Assembly: GCA_964626495.1 (NCBI GenBank)
Contig: CAZVFT010000031.1
Location: forward strand, 1 to 25,524
Direction of reading: 5' to 3'
Origin: JACNLN01 sp964626495
Lineage (GTDB): Bacteria > Fidelibacterota > Marinisomatia > Marinisomatales > CAZVFT01
Length of the DNA: 25,524 nucleotides
Positions within the stretch are counted from its first letter, which is position 1; each line of letters starts with the position of its first letter. The notes under the pieces are model-generated. The model searched no databases. It was not told the origin of the DNA and was given only the letters and a program-made list of their open reading frames with translations. Of the stretch, positions 8,640-16,625 are shown in pieces. Made by a program: the position numbers and the translations under genes.

Positions 8640-10214
8640 TCAAAAGTTGAAATTTAATCGTACAGTGCTTTCCCAACGATCCAATCCGTCCAGCGATTTG
8701 GCAAGATTAAATCCGAATGCTACACCATCATCATCAGGAACACCAATTCCTACACCAGCAGATGATATTCCGTTATTCAAGATGGTGTCTATATCATCAA
8801 AGCTATGATCGGATTTCCACCAAGCATAACCAGCATCAGCAAAAAGTTTGAAGAACCAGTTTCCCTCAAGAAAATCTGGCGTGAATACCAATTCCACATT
8901 TGCCTGAGCAAACTGGTCACCTGTCTGGATTTTGTAGGGAAAAGCACTTACAGAACCAAGTCCACCCACGTCAAAAAGACGGTGATTGTGGAGTTCTCCT
9001 TTTGAGGTCCCAGCCATCAGTTGGGATCTCACCACAAGCCCGGGAGAAAATTCCCAGTTGATTTTAAGAAATCCCCAATGGCGCTCCTTGAATTTTGGTT
9101 CGTTTTCAGGTAAAATCTCCACGTTATCAGATGGAGTCTGATACCATTCAGAATTCAGATGAAAAGCGAACCCGGTCGTTAGTGGATGATAATCCTCTGT
9201 CTGGTAAAAGAGACTGGCGACGAGGTAATTTACATTTCTGGGTTTGAAGTCACGATTACTGCGAAGCAACCGTTCTTTTTCAAACAAACTCCAGACGTCT
9301 TGATACACAGAAATAGTATCCTGCTCTGTCTGGATAGCACTAATTTTTAATTTCAAGCGGGCAAAATCAAGACCAACTCCACATTCGTATCCCTGCTCAT
9401 CCCATCTATCGTAGAAATCCTGCCGACCTAAAAAAGTGGCGAGGGAATTTTCCCACTCTGGTATACGATACCAATCATCCGTGCGACTCTGCTTGAATAA
9501 ACTTGCATAAATGACAATGTCTTTATGTTTAAAAAAGGATTTTTCGAATGTCAGTCTTCCTGCAGGAGATTTTGTTGCGAATCGGTAACCTAGTGAGAGG
9601 CTCAACCGAAAGCTCGACTTTCCGTGATTGTCCCAGCTGAAGTTAAAAGGTGTCAGCAATAACCCCTCATTTCGATTGTAAACAAACCAGTAAATTTCAG
9701 GATGAACCCAGCTTCTTTTTTCCACAACATATTCATCCTCCAATTCAAACTCGCCGGTTTCAGGAACAACTACTTTTCCGCTCCCTTCTGAAAATGTAAT
9801 CCCCTTCTTAATATTGGCTTCAACGATTTTACCACTCACAATAGAACCGTGTTTACGTTCAATGTTCCCCCCTATAGCGACAATTTGACCATTTATCACC
9901 GCTGTCGATTCCAGCAACACATCTCCACCAAGAACGATGATTTTTCCATCCACTGTTCCTGCTACATAAAGATCTCCGCCAATGACACGAATGTTCTCCT
10001 TAACGGTTCTATCTACTCCAATGTAATAATCCCCAAAAAATTTAATTTCGCTGCTCTCATCATCGTAGAGTTTAGATGACTCTTGCGGAGGGAGTCCCTT
10101 CGGGACTAGTGGTTCCACAGCCACAGAATCTTCAGGAAGAGGGTCAATATCCTGAGCTGTCAACAGTGGTACAAACAGGAAAAGAATGATCAGTTTTTTT
10201 ATCTTAGTGTACAT
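8640..10214 (-). CDS. bactofilin-like/outer-membrane beta-barrel fusion protein
   Basis: A signal peptide (cleavage near LLTAQ, residue 21) is followed by a polymer-forming-like strand region (about 55-135: ENIRVIGGDLYVAGTV, GKIIVLGGDVLLES, GQIVAIGGNIERK), in which each turn of about 18-20 residues resembles bactofilin or polymer-forming cytoskeletal repeats, here on an exported protein. Residues about 165-524 look like an outer-membrane barrel of the BamA/surface-antigen type: many alternating amphipathic strands, GGLGSVSAFPY, FADAGYAWW, GVGIGVPDDDG, and a final strand ending in NFNF with terminal Phe, the usual signal for barrel insertion. The start ATG directly abuts the stop of the upstream gene, and its ribosome site (GGAGG) sits inside the last codons of that gene. 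Role unknown; likely an outer-membrane component made under control of the operon's sigma factor. Confidence 0.72.
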   Translation of the reverse strand: MYTKIKKLIILFLFVPLLTAQDIDPLPEDSVAVEPLVPKGLPPQESSKLYDDESSEIKFFGDYYIGVDRTVKENIRVIGGDLYVAGTVDGKIIVLGGDVLLESTAVINGQIVAIGGNIERKHGSIVSGKIVEANIKKGITFSEGSGKVVVPETGEFELEDEYVVEKRSWVHPEIYWFVYNRNEGLLLTPFNFSWDNHGKSSFRLSLSLGYRFATKSPAGRLTFEKSFFKHKDIVIYASLFKQSRTDDWYRIPEWENSLATFLGRQDFYDRWDEQGYECGVGLDFARLKLKISAIQTEQDTISVYQDVWSLFEKERLLRSNRDFKPRNVNYLVASLFYQTEDYHPLTTGFAFHLNSEWYQTPSDNVEILPENEPKFKERHWGFLKINWEFSPGLVVRSQLMAGTSKGELHNHRLFDVGGLGSVSAFPYKIQTGDQFAQANVELVFTPDFLEGNWFFKLFADAGYAWWKSDHSFDDIDTILNNGISSAGVGIGVPDDDGVAFGFNLAKSLDGLDRWESTVRLNFNF

Positions 10215-11518
10215 TTATTCCTCCATAGAAATTGTAATGGCTCCCATGTTCGCCTCGAGTTCAACTCTATAGAGCCCTTCGCCTGTTGTTCCTCTTGCTC
10301 GAGACATTGTGGGAGTAGCAGTGATATTCAGTTCAAATTCGCTGTTGATAGATTCGTGTGTCCTTACATCTGGAGTGATGGAGCGTGCGGAAAAATCCCC
10401 GGGGAAATCTTGGGGAAGTGTGAGTTCAATGTCACCTCTGGACGTTTTTAAGTGGATCTCGTGATTATCCAGATTTTTATCCCATAATTTATAGATGATA
10501 ATATCCCCAACTTGAGTTTTTACATCAAGTGAACCAAAAATGTCATTCCCTTCAATTGAGCCGGCTGATGTCCATACGACAACTGATCCGGTCATATCAT
10601 CCATTTCAATANNNNNNNNNNNNNNNNNNNNNNNNNNNNNNNNNNNNNNNNNNNNNNNNNNNNNNNNNNNNNNNNNNNNNNNNNNNNNNNNNNNNNNNNN
10701 NNNNNNNNNNNATCCATTTCAATAGACCCTCCCAGAGTGTTCAGATCGACACGAGCTTGGATGTTTTCTGCCGTGACATCACCACCATCAGTTTTGGCGT
10801 AAACTTCCCTTCCGTCAATATCAGAAAGTTCAATATCCCCGCCGCCAGTGCTGACGGAGCAGCTTCCTCTGACATTATCCACTTCGATGTCTCCTCCCCC
10901 CGTTCGAACATTCAAATCTCCTTCTATCCTCCTGAGTTCAACATCACCACCAGACGTGTTCAGAAATATTCTTCCCTGAAGATCCAGTACATCAATATCC
11001 CCACCGGATGTAGCGGCTGAGATTCTTCCAGAAATGTCAGAGAGATCTAAATCTCCACCGGCTGTTGTTATATCAATCTCTCCTTTCACATTCCCTATGT
11101 CAATACTTCCACCTCTTGTGTTGACAATGAGACTGAAAATGAGCGGAAGTTGTATGGTATAATTAAATGAAACGGATTTCCCGATATTTTGTGAACCGTT
11201 AACCAAAATGAATAATTCATCTCCTTCCGTTTTTTGACTGACAAAGGCTTTCGATTTTTCATACAGTTCCTTAGCCACTTTTTCCGAACTGGTCCTGATT
11301 GTGATGGTCTCAGTAATTTTAACTTTATCTACCGGTTCGCCGGAAATAGTGATATCCCCTGTAATCTTATCCATCACGAGTTGACCGTGACCTTCAGATT
11401 TAAATGTGTATGTGGATGTTCTGGTGTACCGATTATAGGAGTCATGTGAGAATTCTTGAGCAAAGACTGAAGCGGCAAGAAAGATAAAAAGATTGAGGTA
11501 TGAAATGATTTTTTTCAA
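10215..11518 (-). CDS. exported DUF4097-type beta-helical repeat protein, interrupted by an assembly gap
   Basis: The gene starts with TTG at 11518, overlapping the TGA of the upstream gene (TTGA), with GGAAAGGAAAG as ribosome site. A signal peptide with cleavage after VFA (residue 20) is present. Repeats of about 20 residues follow (GGDLDLSDISG, GGDIDVLDLQG, GGDVELRRIEG, GGDIEVDNVRG, GGDIELSDIDG), the DUF4097/toast-rack pattern. A 100-N gap (10612-10711) breaks the frame as deposited. Both gap edges carry ATCCATTTCAATA; joining them on this 13-base overlap gives GSIEMDDMTG, keeps the repeat period and gives a clean reading frame of 396 residues down to TAA at 10215-10217. It is the third gene of the sigma operon; the protein should be periplasmic or surface-exposed. 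Its paralog is the operon's last gene. Confidence 0.8.
10612..10711. other. assembly gap of 100 N
   Basis: Exactly 100 N, the usual filler for a gap of unknown length. The 13 bases before it (10599-10611) and the 13 bases after it (10712-10724) are identical, so the two contig ends probably overlap and no real sequence is missing. Confidence 0.95.
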
Positions 11519-12510
11519 CTTTCCTTTCCAATTTGTTGTGGTTTTAATTTGCTTTCCATCTGATTGAGTAACTTCCCTACTTCATTCCGGATAAATTCAT
11601 TTTCGTCTAATCTCGCTACTACTTGCAGAATAGGATATAACCTTTCTTCAGGCTGTTTTTTAAGAATTTTTAATGCTTCCATTCTGACTGCAGGATTATC
11701 ATCTTCTAGAAGTATTTTTATGCAAACATTTGAAATCTGTTTATCAATTTCAAATGCAGATAAGCTCCTGATAGAACGAAGGCGAACACCGGGATTATTA
11801 TCAGACAGGATAGCAGCCAACATAACCATTTTCACTTCATCAGTTGCGGTGAATTCTGACATCAGTTTGACCGAGCGAAGTCGTCTGCCTGGATTGTTAT
11901 CGTTGAGTAAAAAATAAAAGAGCAGTTCCTTCACCAGATTATCTTCTGGATTTCCGGTGTAGGAGAATTCATCCTCTGCTCTGAGCTGGAAAGCAATTTG
12001 ATTGGATCCGTTTCTCTTAAGCTCAATGTTTGTCGCAACAAGCTGCTCCTGTTCAAGGATAGAGTGGATTCGTTTTTCTATTGGGATTTCAGTGATAGTA
12101 CCGGGCTCCTGAGACAGTTGCGGAGCAAGGAAGTACCGTCCGATAATCAGTCCGATTAAAAGATAAGCAACTACAGCAAGTATGGGTCGTTTTGGGAAAA
12201 AGAGAAATTCTGCTCTCTGCAGGAAGTTTCTGATTTTTGTCAGAAATCTTGAATAAGGGGATTCTGCTTTTAGTGAAAGGATTCGTCCACGCAGTAGATT
12301 TCGCTGTCCCTTGAGGAAGGGGTCCGATGGATGTTTCCCCTCCAGATGGGGAATTAACCCAAAAGAAGATTGCAGTTCTTTCACGTAAGACTTTAGTATG
12401 GGTGATTTAGAAAGCCTGCGTTCAAACTTAATTTTTTCACTGTTTGAAAGCTCATCTGTTACCCATAGATAGGAAAGTCGCTTAAGGCGTTTTGGAATTT
12501 TTTCATGCAT
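11515..12510 (-). CDS. membrane anti-sigma-like protein with HEAT repeats
   Basis: It directly follows the ECF sigma gene with an 8-base overlap (ATGCATGA), the classic sigma/anti-sigma arrangement. The N-terminal part (about 1-60: SYLWVTDELSNSEKIKFERRLSKSP) resembles the cytoplasmic zinc-finger-like (zf-HC2/anti-sigma) helical fold, but the usual HxxxCxxC motif is absent. A single membrane segment lies near residues 109-128 (ILAVVAYLLIGLIIG). The outside part contains three or four HEAT-like units (DNNPGRRLRSVKLM, DNNPGVRLRSIRSL, DDNPAVRMEALKIL, then a weaker one). HEAT repeats are protein-binding solenoids, so the outer domain may sense a partner such as one of the operon's beta-solenoid proteins. 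The anti-sigma function is inferred from position, topology and size, not from a diagnostic motif. Confidence 0.72.
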   Translation of the reverse strand: MHEKIPKRLKRLSYLWVTDELSNSEKIKFERRLSKSPILKSYVKELQSSFGLIPHLEGKHPSDPFLKGQRNLLRGRILSLKAESPYSRFLTKIRNFLQRAEFLFFPKRPILAVVAYLLIGLIIGRYFLAPQLSQEPGTITEIPIEKRIHSILEQEQLVATNIELKRNGSNQIAFQLRAEDEFSYTGNPEDNLVKELLFYFLLNDNNPGRRLRSVKLMSEFTATDEVKMVMLAAILSDNNPGVRLRSIRSLSAFEIDKQISNVCIKILLEDDNPAVRMEALKILKKQPEERLYPILQVVARLDENEFIRNEVGKLLNQMESKLKPQQIGKES

Positions 12511-13063
12511 AACGGTAATCCTTTAGGTAAACTCTGAGTTTCTCCATTGCTCTGAAAAGGTATTTTTTCACAGTTCCTTCTCCGATATCTAAAAGTCTGG
12601 CAATATCAATAATCTTTAAATTTTCCAAATGTTTAAGAATAAAGACTGTGCGTTGTTTTTGAGGTAACTTCTTTATTGCATTCATCACAGCATTCTTGAC
12701 ATCAGAAGAAATGTCCGGTGAAGCTGTCTTTGGGTCTGGAATCCAGTCGAGCGAATCAGTCTCGTTCTCATCGGAAACAGTAATACGAGCATATTTGCTC
12801 ACTCTTTTTTTGAAATTGTACGCAGTGTTGACAGTAATGCGATATAGCCACGTGAAAAAGTCACTTTCGAATCGAAATTGATTGATATTTGTATAAACTT
12901 TCATAAATACGTCCTGATACAAATCCTCAGCATCTTGTTCATTTCTCAAAAGACGATGAGCCAGCTCCATCACTCTTCGGTCATAGATTGCCACAAGCGA
13001 GTTGAAGGCATCGGTGTCTCCCGCTTGCGCCTGATGAATCAGATTGACAGTTTCCTGGTTCAT
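12503..13063 (-). CDS. ECF-type RNA polymerase sigma factor (sigma-70 family, RpoE-like)
   Basis: The 186-residue length is normal for group-4 sigma factors. Region 2 covers about residues 24-90, with the -10 recognition and melting part DAEDLYQDVFMKVYTNINQF and the typical F(F/K)TWLYRITVNTAYNFKKR helix. Region 4 covers about 130-180 (LPQKQRTVFILKHLENLKIIDIA then the helix-turn-helix GEGTVKKYLFRAMEKLR). There is no region 3 and no C-terminal extension. It directs RNA polymerase to a small regulon and is probably held inactive by the overlapping membrane protein. As first gene of the operon it likely autoregulates; the leader carries inverted GTCACA half-sites around a TATAAT box. No Shine-Dalgarno site is visible before the ATG. 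Confidence 0.92.
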   Translation of the reverse strand: MNQETVNLIHQAQAGDTDAFNSLVAIYDRRVMELAHRLLRNEQDAEDLYQDVFMKVYTNINQFRFESDFFTWLYRITVNTAYNFKKRVSKYARITVSDENETDSLDWIPDPKTASPDISSDVKNAVMNAIKKLPQKQRTVFILKHLENLKIIDIARLLDIGEGTVKKYLFRAMEKLRVYLKDYRYA

Positions 13064-13074
13064 AAATGCTATGC

Positions 13075-13121
13075 GTCACAAAAGATGTGACAATTATATG
13101 TTAAAAAAGTTGTCACAAAAA
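13075..13121 (-). promoter_or_regulatory. probable promoter and operator of the sigma-factor operon
   Basis: On the minus strand a TATAAT box lies at 13098-13093, with a poor -35 (TTTTTG at 13121-13116 with 17-base spacing, or TTGTGA with 14). It is framed by repeated half-sites: GTCACA at 13075-13080, TGTGACAA at 13086-13093 and TTGTCACA at 13110-13117. The first pair forms a close palindrome (GTCACA-5-TGTGAC) and the second a wider one (TGTGACAA-16-TTGTCACA). Transcription would start near 13086, leaving a leader of about 20 bases. The regulator is unknown. Confidence 0.5.
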
Positions 13122-13138
13122 GAGAATTTTCAAAAAAG

Positions 13139-13170
13139 AAAAATGGGGAAGGAAATCCCTCCCCATTTTT
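13139..13170 (-). terminator. rho-independent terminator after mdh
   Basis: AAAAATGGGGA (13139-13149) pairs with TCCCCATTTTT (13160-13170); GG/CC extend the stem past one A-C mismatch, with a 4-base loop. On the minus strand a T-rich run follows. The symmetric A/T flanks would let it work in both directions, but only mdh (ending at 13206) reads into it. Confidence 0.88.
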
Positions 13171-13205
13171 GATTTAGGCGCAATCTTCAGATCAAATTAT
13201 AGAGA

Positions 13206-14141
13206 TTACACTCCAGTCTCCTCAACTGTCTTTTTCACAACATTGAGAGTATTGTTCAGCATTTCTTTTTCTTCATCCGTCAGCTCAACCTCAAGGATTT
13301 TTTCCACTCCGCCACCGCCAATTACTGCGGGGACACCAATGAAATAGCCGTCAATACCGTACTCACCTTCACAGAGGGCAGCCGATGGAATGACTCTTTT
13401 TTTATCTTTCAGATATGCTTCTGCCATCTGTAGGATTGCGAGAGCTGGACTGAAATAGGCACTTCCGTTTGCCAGCAGTTTAACGATTTCTGTACCAGCC
13501 TTACGAGTTCTATCTACAATGGCATCAATCTGTTCCTGTGACAATAGTCTATCAATGGGGACACCTCCAACAGTTGCGAGTCGAGGCAGTGGAACCATCG
13601 TAGGACCGTGGCCGCCAAGAACCAGGCAGGAGACATCTTTTACAGACAGTCCTGTTTCCATAGAGATAAATGCCCGGAACCGGCCGGTGTCCAGAGCGCC
13701 AGCCATACCAATCACTCTGTTTTTAGGGAAGCTGCTCATTTTGTAAAAGGTGTACACAATCGCATCCAGCGGATTTGTAACAACAATAACGAAAGAATCA
13801 GGTGCGTATTTCTTCACGTTGTTAGCAACATTTGTAATGATCTTGAGGTTAACATCAAGCAGATCTTCTCTGGTCATTCCCGGTTTTCTTGGAACTCCAG
13901 CAGTAATGATGACCACATCGGAGCCTTCAATTTGGGAATAGTCGCTTGATCCTTCGAGGTTTATGTCCCAGCCATCATGAGGTCTCGCCTCCATTATGTC
14001 AAGGGCTTTTCCCTTAACCTTTCCTTCTATTTCGGGGATATCTACAACAACAACATCACCAAGTTCTTTTTGTGCTGCGATGAGTGCCAGGATTCCCCCA
14101 ATTTGACCGCCGCCAATCAAAGCAATCTTGTTTCTGGTCAT
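13206..14141 (-). CDS. mdh: malate dehydrogenase (LDH-like type)
   Basis: This enzyme oxidises malate to oxaloacetate with NAD in the citric acid cycle, in the cytoplasm. The N-terminal Rossmann motif is IGGGQIGG (residues 9-16), and Asp34 at the end of the second strand fits NAD use. The substrate loop VPRKPGMTRED contains Arg85 and Arg91, the arrangement that selects a dicarboxylate (malate) over lactate. TNPLDA follows, and the catalytic His178 lies in GGHGPTMVPL. The length of 311 residues is typical of the homotetrameric LDH-like MDH group common in Bacteroidetes, Chlorobi and Chloroflexi. The ribosome site AGGAG stands 7 bases before the ATG. It is a single-gene unit with its own TATAAT box (14173-14168) and terminator. 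Confidence 0.96.
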   Translation of the reverse strand: MTRNKIALIGGGQIGGILALIAAQKELGDVVVVDIPEIEGKVKGKALDIMEARPHDGWDINLEGSSDYSQIEGSDVVIITAGVPRKPGMTREDLLDVNLKIITNVANNVKKYAPDSFVIVVTNPLDAIVYTFYKMSSFPKNRVIGMAGALDTGRFRAFISMETGLSVKDVSCLVLGGHGPTMVPLPRLATVGGVPIDRLLSQEQIDAIVDRTRKAGTEIVKLLANGSAYFSPALAILQMAEAYLKDKKRVIPSAALCEGEYGIDGYFIGVPAVIGGGGVEKILEVELTDEEKEMLNNTLNVVKKTVEETGV

Positions 14142-14167
14142 GGTATTTCTCCTTTCACGATTTTAGT

Positions 14168-14173
14168 ATTATA
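14168..14173 (-). promoter_or_regulatory. probable -10 box of the mdh promoter
   Basis: A perfect TATAAT on the minus strand, 27 bases before the mdh ATG. No convincing -35 hexamer is seen at 16-18 bases, so this is a suggestion only. Confidence 0.4.
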
Positions 14174-14290
14174 TCCAAGTTATGCTATTAATGGATCAAA
14201 GTGTATGATTGATAAGGTTTGTAAGTGTGTGAACTGTGCTTAAATTTAATAATGTCTGGATGAAAATTGAAGATTTATCGAATATAAGGA

Positions 14291-14328
14291 AAAATCCCAC
14301 CTAAATAAGTGTTGAGAAACAAGGTGGG
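14291..14328 (-). terminator. rho-independent terminator of the rng-rplU-rpmA unit
   Basis: CCCACCT (14296-14302) pairs with AGGTGGG (14322-14328). An inner TGTT/AACA stem with a GAGA loop (14310-14321) can stack inside. On the minus strand the hairpin is followed by ATTTTT. It lies 26 bases after the rpmA stop. Confidence 0.82.
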
Positions 14329-14353
14329 TTAAGGACTCTTTACTTGTGGGGTG

Positions 14354-14605
14354 TTAATTCAGAACGTTAACAATCTTACGAGTACGTCCTTTTCGAGAAA
14401 ATTGTATTTTCCCATCAACCCGGGCAAACAGGGTATCATCACCACCGATTCCAACATTCAAACCGGGATGAAACTTAGTTCCTCTTTGGCGAACAATGAT
14501 GGACCCTGCAGTAACAAACTGACCATCGGAGGCTTTCAATCCCAATCGTTTGGAAATGCTGTCGCGTCCATTCTTGGTGCTGCCCATTCCTTTTTTATGT
14601 GCCAT
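14354..14605 (-). CDS. rpmA: 50S ribosomal protein L27
   Basis: The 83-residue protein has the conserved L27 start MAHKKGMGSTKNGRDS, then KRLGLKASDGQFVTAGSIIVRQRGTKFHPG and GGDDTLFA. L27 sits near the peptidyl-transferase centre of the large subunit, with its N-terminal tail reaching towards the P-site tRNA. There is no N-terminal cleavable extension of the kind seen in Firmicutes; the protein starts directly with MAHKK. It follows rplU by 3 bases, the usual rplU-rpmA pairing. Confidence 0.98.
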   Translation of the reverse strand: MAHKKGMGSTKNGRDSISKRLGLKASDGQFVTAGSIIVRQRGTKFHPGLNVGIGGDDTLFARVDGKIQFSRKGRTRKIVNVLN

Positions 14606-14608
14606 GGA

Positions 14609-14992
14609 TTATTCTCCTTTTTCTGAGGAATTTGAATTTTTTGTAGTTTTTTTTGTGGAGATCTTTGCTTTTTTTGTGGCTTTTTCTTTGATGGAATCAA
14701 CACGGATCAAAGTATACCCCTGACGATGACTGTTTTTAGTCCGATATCCTTTGCGACGCTTCTTTTTAAATACAATAATTTTTTTACCGCGTCCATGTTT
14801 AAGAACTGTTGCTTCAACGGTTGTATTGGTCACAATGGGAGTACCCACTTTGACTTTTTTTTCATTGTCCAGAAGTAGGATCCGATCATAGGAGACCTTT
14901 TCCCCCACTTTCATATTTTGAAGTGGAACTCTTAACTCAAGTCCCGGTTCGACTTTGAATTGTTTTCCTGAAATATCTACTATTGCCAGCAT
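14609..14992 (-). CDS. rplU: 50S ribosomal protein L21 with Lys-rich C-terminal tail
   Basis: Residues 1-103 are a normal L21 (AIVDISGKQFKVEPG, then VLKHGRGKKIIVFKKKRRKGYRTKNSHRQGYT), which binds 23S rRNA and contacts L20. About 24 extra residues rich in Lys, Thr and Ser follow (KEKATKKAKISTKKTTKN), longer than the usual ~103 residues. Such tails are common in several phyla and are probably disordered RNA-binding extensions. A weak ribosome site (AAGGAC) stands upstream of the ATG. It is the middle gene of rng-rplU-rpmA. Confidence 0.97.
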   Translation of the reverse strand: MLAIVDISGKQFKVEPGLELRVPLQNMKVGEKVSYDRILLLDNEKKVKVGTPIVTNTTVEATVLKHGRGKKIIVFKKKRRKGYRTKNSHRQGYTLIRVDSIKEKATKKAKISTKKTTKNSNSSEKGE

Positions 14993-15056
14993 CGTACTAA
15001 TAATGTCCTTTTTATTTAGCAGTTAAATTTAAATTTTAATATGATGATTAGTCAAG

Positions 15057-16583
15057 TTATACTTCATCCGTGATTTCTCGATTGCTTTTCCGGGAGTAAA
15101 ACCTGAATTCATCAGGTAATAAGGAATCATCTTCCACCACTTCAATATGCATAAAATTTTTCCACATAAACCTTCGGATTATATCCTTTTTCGAGCTTTT
15201 CAAATATTCTTTCAAGGTGGGGTGAATCGTCAATTTTAATCGAATCTCCCTGCTCTGGTTGCGAAATTGCTTCAGCCAGTTTTCAATCTTGGTGATAACC
15301 GCATCTTTGGAAGCAATGTGGCCACTGCCACCACATGTGGGACATTCATCACGAAGGCTATGCAGGAGGGATAATCGGATCCGCTGTCGAGTCATTTCGA
15401 GTAATCCAAAATCAGAAATAGGCGACACAGCAACCTTTGCTCTATCTTTTCGTAATTCTGAGCGAATTTCTTGATAGACTTTCATCTTATTTTTTTCGTA
15501 TTTCATATCAATGAAGTCAATGACGATTAAGCCTCCAATATCTCTCAGGCGAAGCTGTCGTGCGATTTCGCGGGATGCCTCCAGATTAATTGACAGAGAA
15601 TTTTGCTCGTGATCTTTTTTTCCTACGAATCGACCGCTATTTACATCAATCACGACCATTGCTTCAGTCTGTTCAATGATCAAATATGCCCCGCTCTTCA
15701 TCCAGACTCTCCTGCGCGTGGATTTTTCAATGTCATTTTCAATACCCTCCCGTTCCAATAATGGAATTCGTCCTCTGTACATTTCCAACTGGGAAGCAAG
15801 TTCTGGAGAAACATTCTGAAGGTAACTTTGAGTTCGACGGTACAATTTACGACTGTCGAATGCCACGCGATCAACATCCGCTGTGAGGACATCACGCATA
15901 ATGCTGGAGACATTTTCATAATCCTCGTAAATTAGTGAGGATGCCGGCACACTTTGGGCTTTATCTTCAACAACTTTCCAGCTTTTTATAATCATATCAA
16001 AATCTTTCTTTAAAACCTTCTCACTTTTCCCTTCTGCTTCTGTACGTACAATGATACCTGTATTATCTGGTGCAAAATGACGTACAATTTTTCTCAACCG
16101 ACGTTTCTCATATTTATCCCAGATCTTCTTGGACACACCGATAAATTTGGTATTTGGTACAAGTACCATAAGGTGACCTGGGATAGCAATGTTTGTTGTG
16201 GCACGAGGACCCTTCCCGGAAAACGGTTCTTTTATCACCTGAACAAGTATTTCCTGACCCGTTTCCAATTCCACATCAATCTCTTTGTTTTGATTTTTAA
16301 TTTTCTTTTCATCATTATTATCATCATCGGAGGTAGAGGTATCTTTTAGGTATTCGGGATTGCTAATTTCTGAAAATGGAAGGAAAGCGTTGACTTCATA
16401 TCCAATGTCCACAAAGGCAGCTTGCATACCAGGTAAGACGTTTTCGACTCTTCCTTTGTATATATTACCTACCATTCCTTGGTGATGAGGTTTTTCCACG
16501 TAAAATTCTACAAGAACACTATCTTCAACGATGGCAATACGCCTTTCACTGGCGGTTTCATTTACAAAAATTTCTTTTTTCAT
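15057..16583 (-). CDS. rng: ribonuclease G/E family endoribonuclease
   Basis: The enzyme cleaves single-stranded AU-rich RNA and acts in rRNA maturation and mRNA decay. The N-terminus holds an S1 RNA-binding domain (about 35-130: GNIYKGRVENVLPGMQAAFVDIG), interrupted by an acidic insert (about 75-100, TSDDDNNDEKK) as seen in several FCB-group proteins. The catalytic part contains VVIDVNSGRF with Asp313 and IVIDFIDM with Asp356, corresponding to the two Mg-binding Asp residues of E. coli RNase E (303 and 346), and the Zn-link motif CPTCGG (Cys414, Cys417) used in dimer formation. At 508 residues with no scaffold domain after the Zn-link and small domain, it is RNase G-sized. It heads the rng-rplU-rpmA unit; a 9-bp hairpin lies in its leader. 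Confidence 0.95.
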   Translation of the reverse strand: MKKEIFVNETASERRIAIVEDSVLVEFYVEKPHHQGMVGNIYKGRVENVLPGMQAAFVDIGYEVNAFLPFSEISNPEYLKDTSTSDDDNNDEKKIKNQNKEIDVELETGQEILVQVIKEPFSGKGPRATTNIAIPGHLMVLVPNTKFIGVSKKIWDKYEKRRLRKIVRHFAPDNTGIIVRTEAEGKSEKVLKKDFDMIIKSWKVVEDKAQSVPASSLIYEDYENVSSIMRDVLTADVDRVAFDSRKLYRRTQSYLQNVSPELASQLEMYRGRIPLLEREGIENDIEKSTRRRVWMKSGAYLIIEQTEAMVVIDVNSGRFVGKKDHEQNSLSINLEASREIARQLRLRDIGGLIVIDFIDMKYEKNKMKVYQEIRSELRKDRAKVAVSPISDFGLLEMTRQRIRLSLLHSLRDECPTCGGSGHIASKDAVITKIENWLKQFRNQSREIRLKLTIHPTLKEYLKSSKKDIIRRFMWKNFMHIEVVEDDSLLPDEFRFYSRKSNREITDEV

Positions 16584-16625
16584 TATAGTTTACTTCCTAT
16601 ATAATGTTCTCTATATATTGTATAT

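Noticed and set aside
10529..11020. Plus-strand open frames across the N gap
   Set aside because: They run antisense to a clear repeat protein with signal peptide, and are extended only because N does not encode stops.
13086..13117. CRP-like binding site (TGTGA and TCACA words)
   Set aside because: CRP sites need TGTGA and TCACA 6 bases apart in that order; here the spacing is 22 bases, and the close pair is in the opposite order.
13139..13170. Operator for the sigma operon
   Set aside because: The symmetric G/C stem with A/T flanks just after mdh is fully explained as a terminator.
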